Positions 1 through 6,038 of a stretch of 7,406 bases of DNA are shown here, in pieces. Source of the stretch: Verrucomicrobiota bacterium. GTDB lineage: Bacteria > Verrucomicrobiota > Verrucomicrobiia > Chthoniobacterales > Xiphinematobacteraceae. The position numbers were made by a program, and so were the translations under genes. The notes under the pieces are model-generated. The model was given only the letters and a program-made list of their open reading frames with translations. It had not been told where the DNA came from and did not search any database. Position 1 is the first letter of the stretch. Every line of letters begins with the position of its first letter. The stretch is from positions 1 to 7,406 of the forward strand of contig PSRL01000005.1 of assembly GCA_003176035.1 (NCBI GenBank), written 5' to 3'.

Positions 1-1
1 C

Positions 2-295
2 CCTGAATACAAAGAGCTCAATAAGCGAGCACAAAAAGCTGATGAGCTAGAAAAAATTAATAGCCAGCTTAGTACAGAGCTTCTGGAAACAAAGGAGCAT
101 TTAGAAACAACAAAGAACCGGCTGGAAGAAGAAATTCGATTACTCAGAGAACTACTACGGCTCGAGAGAATTCGGAAATACGGACCTAAGAGCGAGATTC
201 TTAATAATGGGCAGTTAGAACTTTTGCTGCACAATTTCTTGGAATATCTAAAAGAACATTGCAAGCATTGGTTCGTAGAAAACTTGTGCCCGTAA
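2..295 (+). pseudogene. IS66-type transposase, N-terminal fragment (5' end outside window, C-terminus lost)
   Basis: The frame is open from base 2 to a TAA at 293-295, giving 97 residues with no start inside the window. Residues 1-60 are a leucine/glutamate-rich heptad pattern (ELEKINSQL, LEEEIRLLRELLRLERI) expected to form a coiled coil. They are followed by RKYGPKSEILNNGQLELL, which matches the conserved K/R-F/Y-G-x-x-S-E-x-L...QLELL signature at the N-terminus of IS66-family TnpC transposases. That family is normally about 500 residues, with a zinc-binding segment and a DDE domain. Here the similarity stops near base 228, and the remaining ~20 residues are unlike the family and overlap another reading frame that looks real. 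The piece is therefore read as a transposase remnant joined to other DNA. It cannot act as a transposase. The family call rests on the short signature and is moderately sure. Confidence 0.6.
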
Positions 296-381
296 CAAAA
301 TTGGCTCAAAAAACATTGAGATTTAATAAAAATCAGATCGAAACCGCACTTTCGAAATTAACCTTAGGTGAGATCAAGTAA
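208..381 (+). pseudogene. Excisionase/MerR-like helix-turn-helix protein, C-terminal remnant without a start codon
   Basis: This frame follows a TAA at 205-207 and runs to a TAA at 379-381. It encodes AVRTFAAQFLGISKRTLQAL, then a basic wing-like stretch (RRKLVPVTKLAQKTLRF) and a short helix (NKNQIETALSKL). This is the layout of small excisionase-type (MerR/HTH_17) DNA-binding proteins: an F/A-A-x-F-L-G-I-S-K-R-T-L recognition helix, then a wing ending in R-F, then a final helix. No ATG, GTG or TTG is available before the HTH, and the 5' end overlaps the transposase fragment in another frame, so the original N-terminus has probably been lost at a deletion or insertion joint near 205-230. Such proteins usually direct recombination or control integrases, which fits the integrase remnant further right. 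It may be untranslated. Confidence 0.5.
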
Positions 382-540
382 TATCTCACACAGCTTACCG
401 AGGCCCTATATGGTACGGCAAAGCTCTACAAGCTGCGTTTCGTTGAAGTCGTTTTTCCTAATTGCAGTTGATTTGTCCAGAGAAAAAGATCTTGCCATTA
501 AGGATAGCGAAACTTATTTACAGCGAGCGAAAGCGAACGG

Positions 541-611
541 TAGCGCTCTGCAGGCCCCTGGGACAAAGCTCGCAGAATTTTGCCAAGGAAAAGTTACCGA
601 CACTCGTGAAT
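541..611. repeat. Diverged repeat, copy 1
   Basis: The segment shares with 1646-1715, in the same orientation, the blocks AGCGCTCTG, AGAATTTT and GCCAAGGAAAAG, with a few substitutions and one- or two-base gaps between them. I estimate roughly 70% identity over about 70 bases by eye. It lies in non-coding DNA downstream of the HTH remnant. I do not recognise the element. Confidence 0.5.
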
Positions 612-652
612 AACTTCGGCGGTGATTGCATCTGAAAAGATATTTCTAGAAT

Positions 653-682
653 TTGACATTTATGTGATTCCGAACAAAATAT
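653..682 (+). promoter_or_regulatory. Possible promoter for the kinase/partner operon
   Basis: A perfect -35 hexamer TTGACA (653-658) is followed after 18 bases by AAATAT (677-682), which is a poor -10 match. It lies about 130 bases before the start of the 72-residue gene, with no gene in between. The -35 is convincing and the -10 is not, so this is only a candidate. Confidence 0.25.
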
Positions 683-814
683 CTCCACTTCCTTTAACCA
701 TCAGATGAAGTCTCTGTTCTAAAAATTGGAAGTAATGAGGTTCCCCGTAGAAAAATTTCTGCTCTTGGAAATTACAGCAGCTGGTGTATTTTTTGATTGA
801 ATTCTAAGGAATAC

Positions 815-1033
815 ATGAACCCAAATGAAGCCTTTCTGGCATCTGGCGGAATAGAAGCAGCTCTGGCCCAAGATGATGATCTTGCTGCCCAGGAGCATTT
901 GGCGGCAGGATTTCCCATTTATTATGGGGATGACCGCTATCCAGATGAAATCATCAAAGAATATCCAGATGGACGTCAACAGCTTGTAAAGGTGGCTCTT
1001 GATGGACAGATAATGGTGATTCGGGATTTGTAA
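815..1033 (+). CDS. Small acidic protein, likely partner/antitoxin of the downstream zeta-toxin-like kinase
   Basis: A 72-residue protein starting MNPNEAFLASGGIEAALAQD and ending with a DGRQQLVKVALDG-like beta-rich part. The ATG at 815 is preferred over a TTG at 797 because AAGGA (806-810) sits 4 bases before it. The N-terminal half is acidic and helical (runs of A, E, D). The C-terminal half has YYGDDRYPDEIIKEYPDGR followed by hydrophobic strands. The stop TAA (1031-1033) shares its last A with the ATG of the kinase gene, so the two are probably translationally coupled. Small proteins of this kind often precede COG4185-type zeta-toxin-like ATPases, and by position this one is the candidate neutraliser. 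It shows no clear similarity to epsilon antitoxin. The gene looks real; the antitoxin role is inference from context. Confidence 0.7.
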   Translation: MNPNEAFLASGGIEAALAQDDDLAAQEHLAAGFPIYYGDDRYPDEIIKEYPDGRQQLVKVALDGQIMVIRDL

Positions 1034-1611
1034 TGCCACAACTGTGGGTAATTGCCGGACCCAATGGTGCTGGAAAAACGACTATTGCCGATCGCTGGTT
1101 TGCCGCACGTATTCCGGTAATTTCTCCAGATTACTTTGCTGCGCAGTATAACTTGCACCCTTTTCAGGCTGGTCGCAGGGCTCTTCAGAAACAGGAACAA
1201 CTGTTGCGTGAGGGAATAAGCTTTGCCGTCGATACCACTTTATCTGGAAATCGGAAACTCGCCTTGATGGAACGAGCTGCAAACGCAGGTTATAAAGTCA
1301 ATCTTATATTTGTATGTCTCAAAGACGCTGCGCTGTGTCATACACGTATTACTGAGCGGACTACCCGCGGAGGACATACCGTACCGATCGAAGATGTTGT
1401 ACGTCGATATAACCGGAGCCTTTCCAATCTGAACAAGGCCATCGATCTCGCGGAGCGCTTTTTTGTGCTCGATAACACCGGCAAAAATCGTCGGCTCTTA
1501 TTTTCGATGAAACGTGGACGCATAAAATACCTTTCTAATAAGCTTCCCGAATGGGCGAGAACATGGATTCCAAGTAATTTACTCAAGCAATCTCGCGGGC
1601 TAGCCCTATAG
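1033..1611 (+). CDS. Zeta-toxin-like P-loop kinase (COG4185 type)
   Basis: A 192-residue cytoplasmic protein. A Walker A motif, GPNGAGKT (residues 9-16), lies at the very N-terminus after a hydrophobic strand (LWVIA). DTTLSG (67-72) occupies the place of the F-E-T-T-L-S segment of this family, where the acidic residue is thought to act near the substrate. R-I-T-E-R-x-x-R-G-G-H-x-V-P (105-118) and RRYNRSL (124-130) supply the conserved arginines of the lid region, and VLDNTG (145-150) is the typical late strand. Zeta toxins phosphorylate UDP-N-acetylglucosamine and block wall synthesis; many short chromosomal relatives like this one are untested. Length and motif order are complete, so it appears intact. 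It starts within the stop codon of its small partner, has no obvious Shine-Dalgarno of its own, and converges on the integrase pseudogene. The kinase family is sure; the toxin function is inferred. Confidence 0.82.
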   Translation: MPQLWVIAGPNGAGKTTIADRWFAARIPVISPDYFAAQYNLHPFQAGRRALQKQEQLLREGISFAVDTTLSGNRKLALMERAANAGYKVNLIFVCLKDAALCHTRITERTTRGGHTVPIEDVVRRYNRSLSNLNKAIDLAERFFVLDNTGKNRRLLFSMKRGRIKYLSNKLPEWARTWIPSNLLKQSRGLAL

Positions 1612-1618
1612 AACCTGT

Positions 1619-2739
1619 TCACAACGTGATATAAACTGAACAGCAGCGCTCTGTGAGCCTCGGCGGGCAAAACTCAAGAATTTTCGCCAAGGAAAAGCTG
1701 ATACCATGTCGGGAATATGTGCAGGCACCGAATGAATGTCGAAGTCCGTCTTGAATTCGCTTTACATTGGCCGCTGAAAAAATCTGTCGTAGCTTTTTTC
1801 GAAGCGCTCCGTCTTTTATAGGACAGACAGTCCCTTCTGTGATGCCTCCTCTATTGATATGCCAATCAATCCATGACCTTAAAGGAGGACGCATAGTAAT
1901 CGTGCGGCGCTTACCTGTTTTTGTGGCATTCCCAGGTAACTCGATCCGCTTATGTACATCGTCCAATATAATGCTGTTCCAAGTGATTCTGGTAATTTCA
2001 CCACCGTGGCAATCCGGGCGAATGCCCGCAAAGGTCATGAGTGCCATAGTTGGCACCAGTGCTGGATGATGAATAGCCGCTTTTTCCATAAGCGTTTGGA
2101 TTTGTTCAGGAGAGTAGATTTCAGGCTCACTTAATTTTTGTTTTTTTAAATTTACTTTCAGAGCTAAATTCGACGAAACCCATTCCTTTTCTTGCGCGAA
2201 GTTGAGAACAGACCGCAATTCCCGTAACTGCATATTGAAATAACTTTTAGAACAGTTGGCTAAAATCCGTTCAATATCCTCGCGACTCAATTCGCATACA
2301 AGCCGATCGTGCAGAGCCAAAAATCGCTTGAAAGTTCGTTCATGATTTCTTCGGTGTGCTGTGCTGGCTCCGTCTGCAACCAGGCGATCGACATATTGTA
2401 CCCACGCACTCTTCAATGTAACGCTGGCGGACCGCTGTCGATGGCGGTGGAGGTAATCGCCCACCACTTCCGTAAGCTGGATATCCATGCCCGCATCCTT
2501 GAGTAGCTGAATGGCTTTTGCAGCTTGTTGCTCATCAGTGGGACTGAGTAGCCTGACTGCTGCTCCATGGTTTTCTAGGCGAATCTTTAGGCGCTGAACC
2601 TCCGCAAGAGCCTCTTGTTTTGTTTCAAAAATCGGCGTTGACGTTTTCCCGTATCACTGAATCGGGGCGGAACCGAAATCCACCATTGTTTTCTCCGTGT
2701 TACGTCACGTTTGGGAAGAAAATTTGCCGATCGAGCCAT
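1619..2739 (-). pseudogene. Tyrosine recombinase (integrase), frameshifted and truncated
   Basis: On the minus strand the gene can be read from an ATG at 2737-2739 (MARSANFLPKRDVTRRKQ, then WWISVPPRFSDTGKRQRRF). The frame then breaks at the A5 run 2627-2631 (T5 on the coding strand). One extra T would join it to FETKQEALAEVQ and to the long open frame that continues to 1619. The later part has a SAM-like core-binding domain (roughly VTLKSAWVQYVDRL to VLNFAQEKEWV) and a catalytic domain with the first arginine in FAGIRP and the second in GLRHSFG. Similarity ends at about 1703. After that come ~30 residues encoded by a repeat, then a stop, so the final helices with the nucleophilic tyrosine are missing. 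With two separate lesions it should be inactive. It lies 78 bases from the 3' end of tRNA-Thr on the same strand, so that tRNA was probably its target site. Confidence 0.8.
1646..1715. repeat. Diverged repeat, copy 2, at the broken end of the integrase
   Basis: This is the partner of the segment at 541-611 in the same orientation, about 1.1 kb away. It contains AGCGCTCTG, a C/G-rich centre, AGAATTTT and GCCAAGGAAAAG. Integrase similarity stops at about 1703, where the repeat takes over, so the repeat (or a rearrangement between copies) seems to have replaced the 3' end of the gene. Confidence 0.5.
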
Positions 2740-2817
2740 CGCTGGATGGCGGCATTTGGTGACATTAAAACAAGCCCGGTTTTAAAGAGCCAGAGCCAGA
2801 TTTACTCTGGTAAAGAG

Positions 2818-2889
2818 AGCCGGCAGTCGGGTTCGAACCGACGACCTGCTGATTACAAATCAGCTGCACTACCACTGTGCTATGCCGGC
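2818..2889 (-). tRNA. tRNA-Thr (anticodon TGT)
   Basis: The minus strand folds into a complete 72-nt cloverleaf. It has a 7-bp acceptor stem GCCGGCA/TGCCGGC, a 4-bp D stem GCAC/GTGC around AGTGGTA, an anticodon stem GCTGA/TCAGC with loop TTTGTAA (anticodon TGT), a 5-base variable loop AGGTC, and a T stem GTCGG/CCGAC around TTCGAAC. The discriminator base is T and the CCA end is not encoded (CTC follows). The anticodon reads ACA and other ACN threonine codons. The 3' end faces the integrase pseudogene, as expected if an element integrated there. No second copy of the tRNA 3' end is visible in the window, so the far attachment site must lie outside it or be lost. Confidence 0.96.
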
Positions 2890-3051
2890 GTTATTTGATT
2901 CCACCGCGAAAATTTCAGCCGGGGGCCCCTAAAAAAACAGGCACTCTCATACGCTCTTCCTCCAGGGCTGAGAAATTCTGCCACAAGATGATTGACTCTG
3001 CAAGAGCAACCATCCACTCGGCCTTTTACGCCTACATTTCTCAGGCCCTCT

Positions 3052-3111
3052 TCAAAAAGAGGCGGTTAGAATTCCCAAAGCCAGCAGCTTGATGAGGACC
3101 ACCTTGCCCAT
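3052..3111 (-). CDS. Possible 19-residue hydrophobic peptide or broken small membrane protein
   Basis: An ATG at 3109-3111, preceded by a G5 run 4 bases upstream that could act as a ribosome binding site, opens the frame MGKVVLIKLLALGILTASF and then a TGA. The peptide is positively charged at the start and otherwise hydrophobic, like a signal or membrane helix. The stop directly follows a T5 run. If one T were absent, the frame would continue as EEGLRNVGVKGRVDG... for about 57 more residues and end in the tRNA gene. It may be the start of a decayed small secreted or membrane protein, a real tiny peptide, or chance. I do not recognise it. Confidence 0.2.
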   Translation of the reverse strand: MGKVVLIKLLALGILTASF

Positions 3112-3127
3112 AGAACCCCCTTTTCTC

Positions 3128-3155
3128 TCCCGGTCACCCTTTCCCGGTCACCCTT
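3128..3155. repeat. 14-bp tandem duplication
   Basis: TCCCGGTCACCCTT occurs twice with no gap (3128-3141 and 3142-3155). A degraded third unit (CTGGATCACCCTGG, 3161-3174) follows. It sits immediately downstream of the DUF218 gene. Confidence 0.75.
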
Positions 3156-3178
3156 TTCTACTGGATCACCCTGGAGAA

Positions 3179-4159
3179 TTACTGCTCAGTCTGGGATTCC
3201 GCACCAGTTTCATACTTACGAATCAAGTCCCACCGATTTTTATAGAGGTCGTGGTGAATGACCATTTGATAAAGAGCACTGCTGGGATCCTCAATGCGCC
3301 GCGCGGTGATCGCACCCGGAATCTTTTGGTAAGAAAGCATTTCCCGCAGACTTTCCGCCCCATTTTTTAACTCCTTATCGATTCGCTGCTCGGAGTCCGA
3401 GGCCGGATGCGGCGCGAGGACCGCTGCAATGCGAGCATTGCCCCCTAAGATGCTTTTGAATATCAAAAGCGCGCGTGGAGCGTGAAAATCAGAGGTGACC
3501 AAAAGAATGGTCCTTGCGGCGATTTTCTGTTGGCTCATCACAAGTTTACTGAAAACCGCATTTCCCAGCGTATCCAGAGAATCGCTCTCTTCAATCACAC
3601 GCGCTCCATCCACCCCCTTCTCCACTAACATCCGACGCATTTCTTCACTCTCCAGACGAATTCCTCTCCCCCCTCCCGAAACGAGTACCTTCGCCTCAGG
3701 GAAGCGTTTTATTAACGGCAAGGCACTTTGAGTCCTCTCTTCAAGTGTCTGAGCTCCACCAGCTCCTAAAATAATAATCAAATCCGGTTTTTCATAAGCC
3801 TCCTTGTCTCCTAATATTTCGGTAGAGATATAGCTCTTATAGAAAGCTCGAATTTGCTGACTCAAATCCTGCAAATGATCAATAGCGGCCGTGGATAAAT
3901 CCGGCTTGTCTAAAAGCCCTTGCAGGGATTTGGCCCATGCCAGCTGCTCTTGAAGCTGTGCATAGATCTGAAACAACCGCCCCGTTGCCAACTCGTTAGC
4001 ATAGTCATCTGCCCGAAATCGAACCTTCGCTAAATCCATTAGCTGCCTTTCATATGCGGGAAGAGCTTGCGGTTGCCCAAACGCAATAGATTTCAAACAA
4101 ATGATAATTAATGCTACCAGGAAAATTTTTTGGGGCAGAACAAATTCTTTAACGTCCAT
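3179..4159 (-). CDS. Exported YdcF/SanA-type (DUF218) protein
   Basis: A 326-residue protein with a hydrophobic N-terminal segment (residues about 11-28, KIFLVALIIICLKSIAFG) that looks like a signal peptide or anchor. The DUF218 domain occupies about residues 124-260: DLIIILGAGGA (126-136), a turn with VSGGGRGIRLESEEM (160-174), EESDSLDTLGNA (190-201) and LLVTSDFHAPRAL (219-231). These are the nucleotide-binding-like strands and S/T-x-N-t and H-x-x-R/P-R motifs of YdcF, SanA and ElyC. The segment between signal and domain (about 35-115) is helical and not shared with those proteins. Family members act at or near the inner membrane and are linked to envelope integrity, but their reaction is not established. 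The start has no clear Shine-Dalgarno; no other start before the hydrophobic segment looks better. The gene stands alone, about 400 bases from mntH. Confidence 0.85.
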   Translation of the reverse strand: MDVKEFVLPQKIFLVALIIICLKSIAFGQPQALPAYERQLMDLAKVRFRADDYANELATGRLFQIYAQLQEQLAWAKSLQGLLDKPDLSTAAIDHLQDLSQQIRAFYKSYISTEILGDKEAYEKPDLIIILGAGGAQTLEERTQSALPLIKRFPEAKVLVSGGGRGIRLESEEMRRMLVEKGVDGARVIEESDSLDTLGNAVFSKLVMSQQKIAARTILLVTSDFHAPRALLIFKSILGGNARIAAVLAPHPASDSEQRIDKELKNGAESLREMLSYQKIPGAITARRIEDPSSALYQMVIHHDLYKNRWDLIRKYETGAESQTEQ

Positions 4160-4298
4160 ATGATCGCAGTTTCAGATTAAAAATGTACTTCACCGCTGTA
4201 AAAATGCAAATTGCAGAAACGCCCACATCGCACACAGACAAGCGCTTTGTAACTCCTGCCACAGGGCTCTCAATGCAGCCGGGGATAGGAGAAAATTT

Positions 4299-4451
4299 TT
4301 GTTCCGGCGTATGGGTTTATTAGAACAGCTCTTCCAAAACCTAGGCAGGCCGGCAACCCATAGCAATTTTTTGCAACCTAAAAAGGGCGATGAGAACCGT
4401 GCTTTCCTCCGTAACATGCTTTTCAATAACAAACCGCATGCTAGTGCGTAA
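4299..4451 (+). CDS. Possible 50-residue protein of unknown function
   Basis: The forward frame begins with TTG at 4299, with AGGAG (4287-4291) 7 bases upstream. An ATG four codons later (4311) has no such signal. The product starts MFRRMGLLEQLFQNLGRP, continues ATHSNFLQPKKGDENRAF and ends LRNMLFNNKPHASA. It is polar, mildly basic and lacks a membrane segment. Its composition is that of an ordinary protein, unlike the 80-codon frame on the opposite strand (4190-4432), which is rich in Leu, Trp and Cys and looks like a shadow. The frame also stays open upstream of the TTG, which weakens the case. I recognise no family. Confidence 0.33.
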   Translation: MFRRMGLLEQLFQNLGRPATHSNFLQPKKGDENRAFLRNMLFNNKPHASA

Positions 4452-4539
4452 TTTCCCTTTGGGTGGGGGTGAATTCTAATAGAGGTCTCACTGATGAGAA
4501 ACTGCTTGCACAGAAAACATCTCTCCCATCGCCCTTTTT
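4380..4539. repeat. 13-bp perfect inverted repeat, arms 134 bp apart
   Basis: AAAAAGGGCGATG (4380-4392) is the exact reverse complement of CATCGCCCTTTTT (4527-4539). The right arm runs into TTTTTCTTTT on the forward strand, so a forward transcript would end in a stem plus U-run, although the loop is far longer than in a normal terminator. Confidence 0.5.
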
Positions 4540-4559
4540 CTTTTAGGTAATTCGATGTT

Positions 4560-5930
4560 CTAAATTCCGGCTTGGAATGTTTTTATTAGCAGCCAAATAT
4601 TTAGCGCTAAAATTACAATAGCAAGGCTCCAGGAAAGGATGCTCAGCCAAGGAGCGTTTGCAAATTCCCCCATTTTCTTTCGATCACCAGTGAAGTACAC
4701 CAGCGGGATCACCGCAAAGCTCAGCTGCATACTGAGAACGACTTGACTCAAGATTAAGAGCCGGGCAGTCCCGCTTTCGCCAGCAATCACAGTGACCAGG
4801 ACGGCGGGCACAATGGCTAGGAGTCGCGTAATCAAACGGCGGAGGCTTGGATGAATTCGGAGGTGAAGGAATCCCTCCATCACTACCTGGCCGGCAAGTG
4901 TTCCGGTCAGAGTGGAATTTTGACCCGAAGCCAAGAGTGCCAAGGCAAAAAGGGCGCTTGCCACACCCGTGCCCAACAGCGGACTCAGCAGCCTATAGGC
5001 GTCTTGAATTTCAGCAACTTCCGAGTGGCCGCTTCGATGAAAAACCGCGGCTGCCACAATGAGAATAGCCGCATTGATGAAAAGAGCCAACATCAGGGCT
5101 ATGGTCGAATCGAGCGTTGCAAAAAAGACGGCTTCTTTCCGGCCGGCTGATGTAGGTTCAAAATTCCGCGTCTGACAGACTGCCGAATGGAGATAGAGAT
5201 TGTGCGGCATCACGGTTGCGCCGAGAATTCCGATCGCCACGTAGAGCATTTCGGGATTCTTCAGGATCTCGGCTGAAGGAAGGCAGCCGGAAAGGATGGC
5301 CAATGGATCAGGACGGCTGAAAATAATTTCCACAAGAAAACTGCCGCCAATTATAGCAATGAGCGTAATCACAAGGGCTTCCAAGAGGCGGAATCCCTTA
5401 CTTTGCAGGAAAAGAATCGCTAGTACATCCACAGCGGTGATACACACACCCCACACGAGGGGGATACCAAAGAGTAGATTTAAAGCGATAGCAGACCCTA
5501 TGACCTCTGCGAGATCACAGGCGGTGATAGCAATTTCACATGCAATCCAAAGTAAAATATTAATTCCCTGTGGAAAATGATCCCGGCAAGCTTGGGCAAG
5601 ATCTCGCCCGGTGACAATCCCAAGCTTCAAGGCCAGATGCTGAAGCAATATCGCCATGAAATTCGAGATGACAATGACCGAAAGCAGCACATAATTGAAT
5701 TGCGCTCCCCCTGCCAAACTCGTCGCCCAGTTGCCTGGGTCCATATATCCTACCGCCACTAAGTAGCCGGGACCCGAAAAAGCGAGTAGCTTCCGTAAAA
5801 ATCCCAGTACTCCACGCCCGTTTCCTGGAATTCGAACGCTTCGAAAGACCTCCGGTAAAGAAGGGGATCCTGGTGCTCGCCGCCATCCTGGATCAGGCAG
5901 TTTCATCGTATTAGGTTGTATATCATTCAT
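4560..5930 (-). CDS. mntH: NRAMP-family Mn2+/Fe2+ : H+ symporter
   Basis: A 456-residue polytopic inner-membrane protein of typical length for bacterial NRAMP transporters, with about 11 membrane segments between residues 45 and 452. The metal site is complete. TM1 has DPGN (64-67) within GYMDPGNWAT, and TM6 has GATVMPHN (237-244), giving the ligands D64, N67, A238 and M241; the methionine is the mark of Mn/Fe-selective members. SGQNSTLTGTLAGQVVMEGF (335-354) is the conserved segment in the second repeat. The protein takes up Mn2+ (and probably Fe2+) with protons. The ATG at 5930 gives a ~44-residue cytoplasmic lead; an ATG at codon 9 is possible, and neither has a strong Shine-Dalgarno. It is divergent from an mntR-like gene 108 bases away, and the shared region carries a likely MntR operator, so repression by Mn-loaded MntR is expected. 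Confidence 0.95.
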   Translation of the reverse strand: MNDIQPNTMKLPDPGWRRAPGSPSLPEVFRSVRIPGNGRGVLGFLRKLLAFSGPGYLVAVGYMDPGNWATSLAGGAQFNYVLLSVIVISNFMAILLQHLALKLGIVTGRDLAQACRDHFPQGINILLWIACEIAITACDLAEVIGSAIALNLLFGIPLVWGVCITAVDVLAILFLQSKGFRLLEALVITLIAIIGGSFLVEIIFSRPDPLAILSGCLPSAEILKNPEMLYVAIGILGATVMPHNLYLHSAVCQTRNFEPTSAGRKEAVFFATLDSTIALMLALFINAAILIVAAAVFHRSGHSEVAEIQDAYRLLSPLLGTGVASALFALALLASGQNSTLTGTLAGQVVMEGFLHLRIHPSLRRLITRLLAIVPAVLVTVIAGESGTARLLILSQVVLSMQLSFAVIPLVYFTGDRKKMGEFANAPWLSILSWSLAIVILALNIWLLIKTFQAGI

Positions 5931-5949
5931 AGGCTTTTGGAATGTCCAG

Positions 5950-5983
5950 GGGAGATTTTTGTTGTTGGGAGATTTTTGTTGTT
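5950..5983. repeat. 17-bp perfect tandem duplication in the mntH-mntR promoter region
   Basis: GGGAGATTTTTGTTGTT occurs twice with no gap (5950-5966 and 5967-5983). On the opposite strand it reads AACAACAAAAATCTCCC and would lie in the mntH leader, 20-53 bases before its start codon. Confidence 0.9.
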
Positions 5984-5989
5984 TCTGAT

Positions 5990-6009
5990 AATGTAGTCTT
6001 GCCTAGATT
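5990..6009. promoter_or_regulatory. Candidate MntR operator
   Basis: The imperfect dyad AATGTAG - TCTTGC - CTAGATT has six of seven matched positions per arm. It has the TAG-N6-CTA layout of the E. coli MntR box (ACATAG-N6-CTATGT). It overlaps the last bases of the -10 element GATAAT (5987-5992), a position that would block mntR transcription and could also affect mntH. The comparison with E. coli is from known literature; binding here is inference. Confidence 0.45.
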
Positions 6010-6038
6010 TTAATGTTGATGCTAGAAAAATATGTCCA

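Larger units (their letters stand above)
382..814. other. Gene-poor stretch of about 430 bases
   Basis: No reading frame here looks like a recognisable protein. The longest open frame (GTG at 368 to 613, forward) overlaps the HTH remnant and resembles no family I know. The stretch contains one copy of a diverged repeat (about 541-611), which is also found at the broken end of the integrase, and a possible promoter at 653-682 ahead of the toxin-antitoxin-like pair. Composition is AT-rich. It is best read as decayed element DNA plus the upstream region of the next operon. Confidence 0.5.
2890..3178. other. Intergenic stretch with inverted and tandem repeats
   Basis: No securely identified gene lies between tRNA-Thr and the DUF218 gene. 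The stretch holds an inverted repeat (2964-2976 with 3036-3049), a 19-codon hydrophobic reading frame on the minus strand (3052-3111), and a 14-bp tandem duplication (3128-3155) just past the stop of the DUF218 gene. Confidence 0.5.
4160..4559. other. 400-base gap between the DUF218 gene and mntH
   Basis: No recognised gene lies here. A short forward-strand frame (4299-4451) is the best coding candidate. A 13-bp inverted repeat (4380-4392 with 4527-4539) and a small 5-bp hairpin (4486-4499) are present. The rest shows nothing I can interpret. Confidence 0.5.
5931..6038. promoter_or_regulatory. Divergent mntH-mntR promoter region
   Basis: These 108 bases separate the two start codons and must hold both promoters. 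For mntR, GATAAT (5987-5992, five of six matches to the -10 consensus) is the clearest element. Its -35 would fall in the right copy of the tandem repeat or between the copies, with no strong match. No convincing promoter for mntH is visible, though CATTAT on the opposite strand overlaps the same place. The tandem repeat and the operator-like dyad are listed separately. Confidence 0.5.

Noticed and set aside
368..613. 81-codon forward frame beginning with GTG
   Set aside because: It overlaps the end of the HTH remnant, has no ribosome binding site, shows no family resemblance, and includes the non-coding repeat at 541-611.
719..1039. 106-codon minus-strand frame
   Set aside because: It lies opposite the 72-residue partner gene, whose ribosome binding site and stop/start overlap with the kinase make it the real frame.
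4190..4432. 80-codon minus-strand frame
   Set aside because: It has an odd composition (many Leu, Trp, Cys, Arg) and no Shine-Dalgarno or motif. The forward frame over the same bases looks more protein-like.
4490..4503. CTGATGA followed by GAAA, resembling a hammerhead ribozyme core
   Set aside because: The two core pieces abut with no stem II between them, and no flanking stems I and III can be drawn, so it is a chance match.
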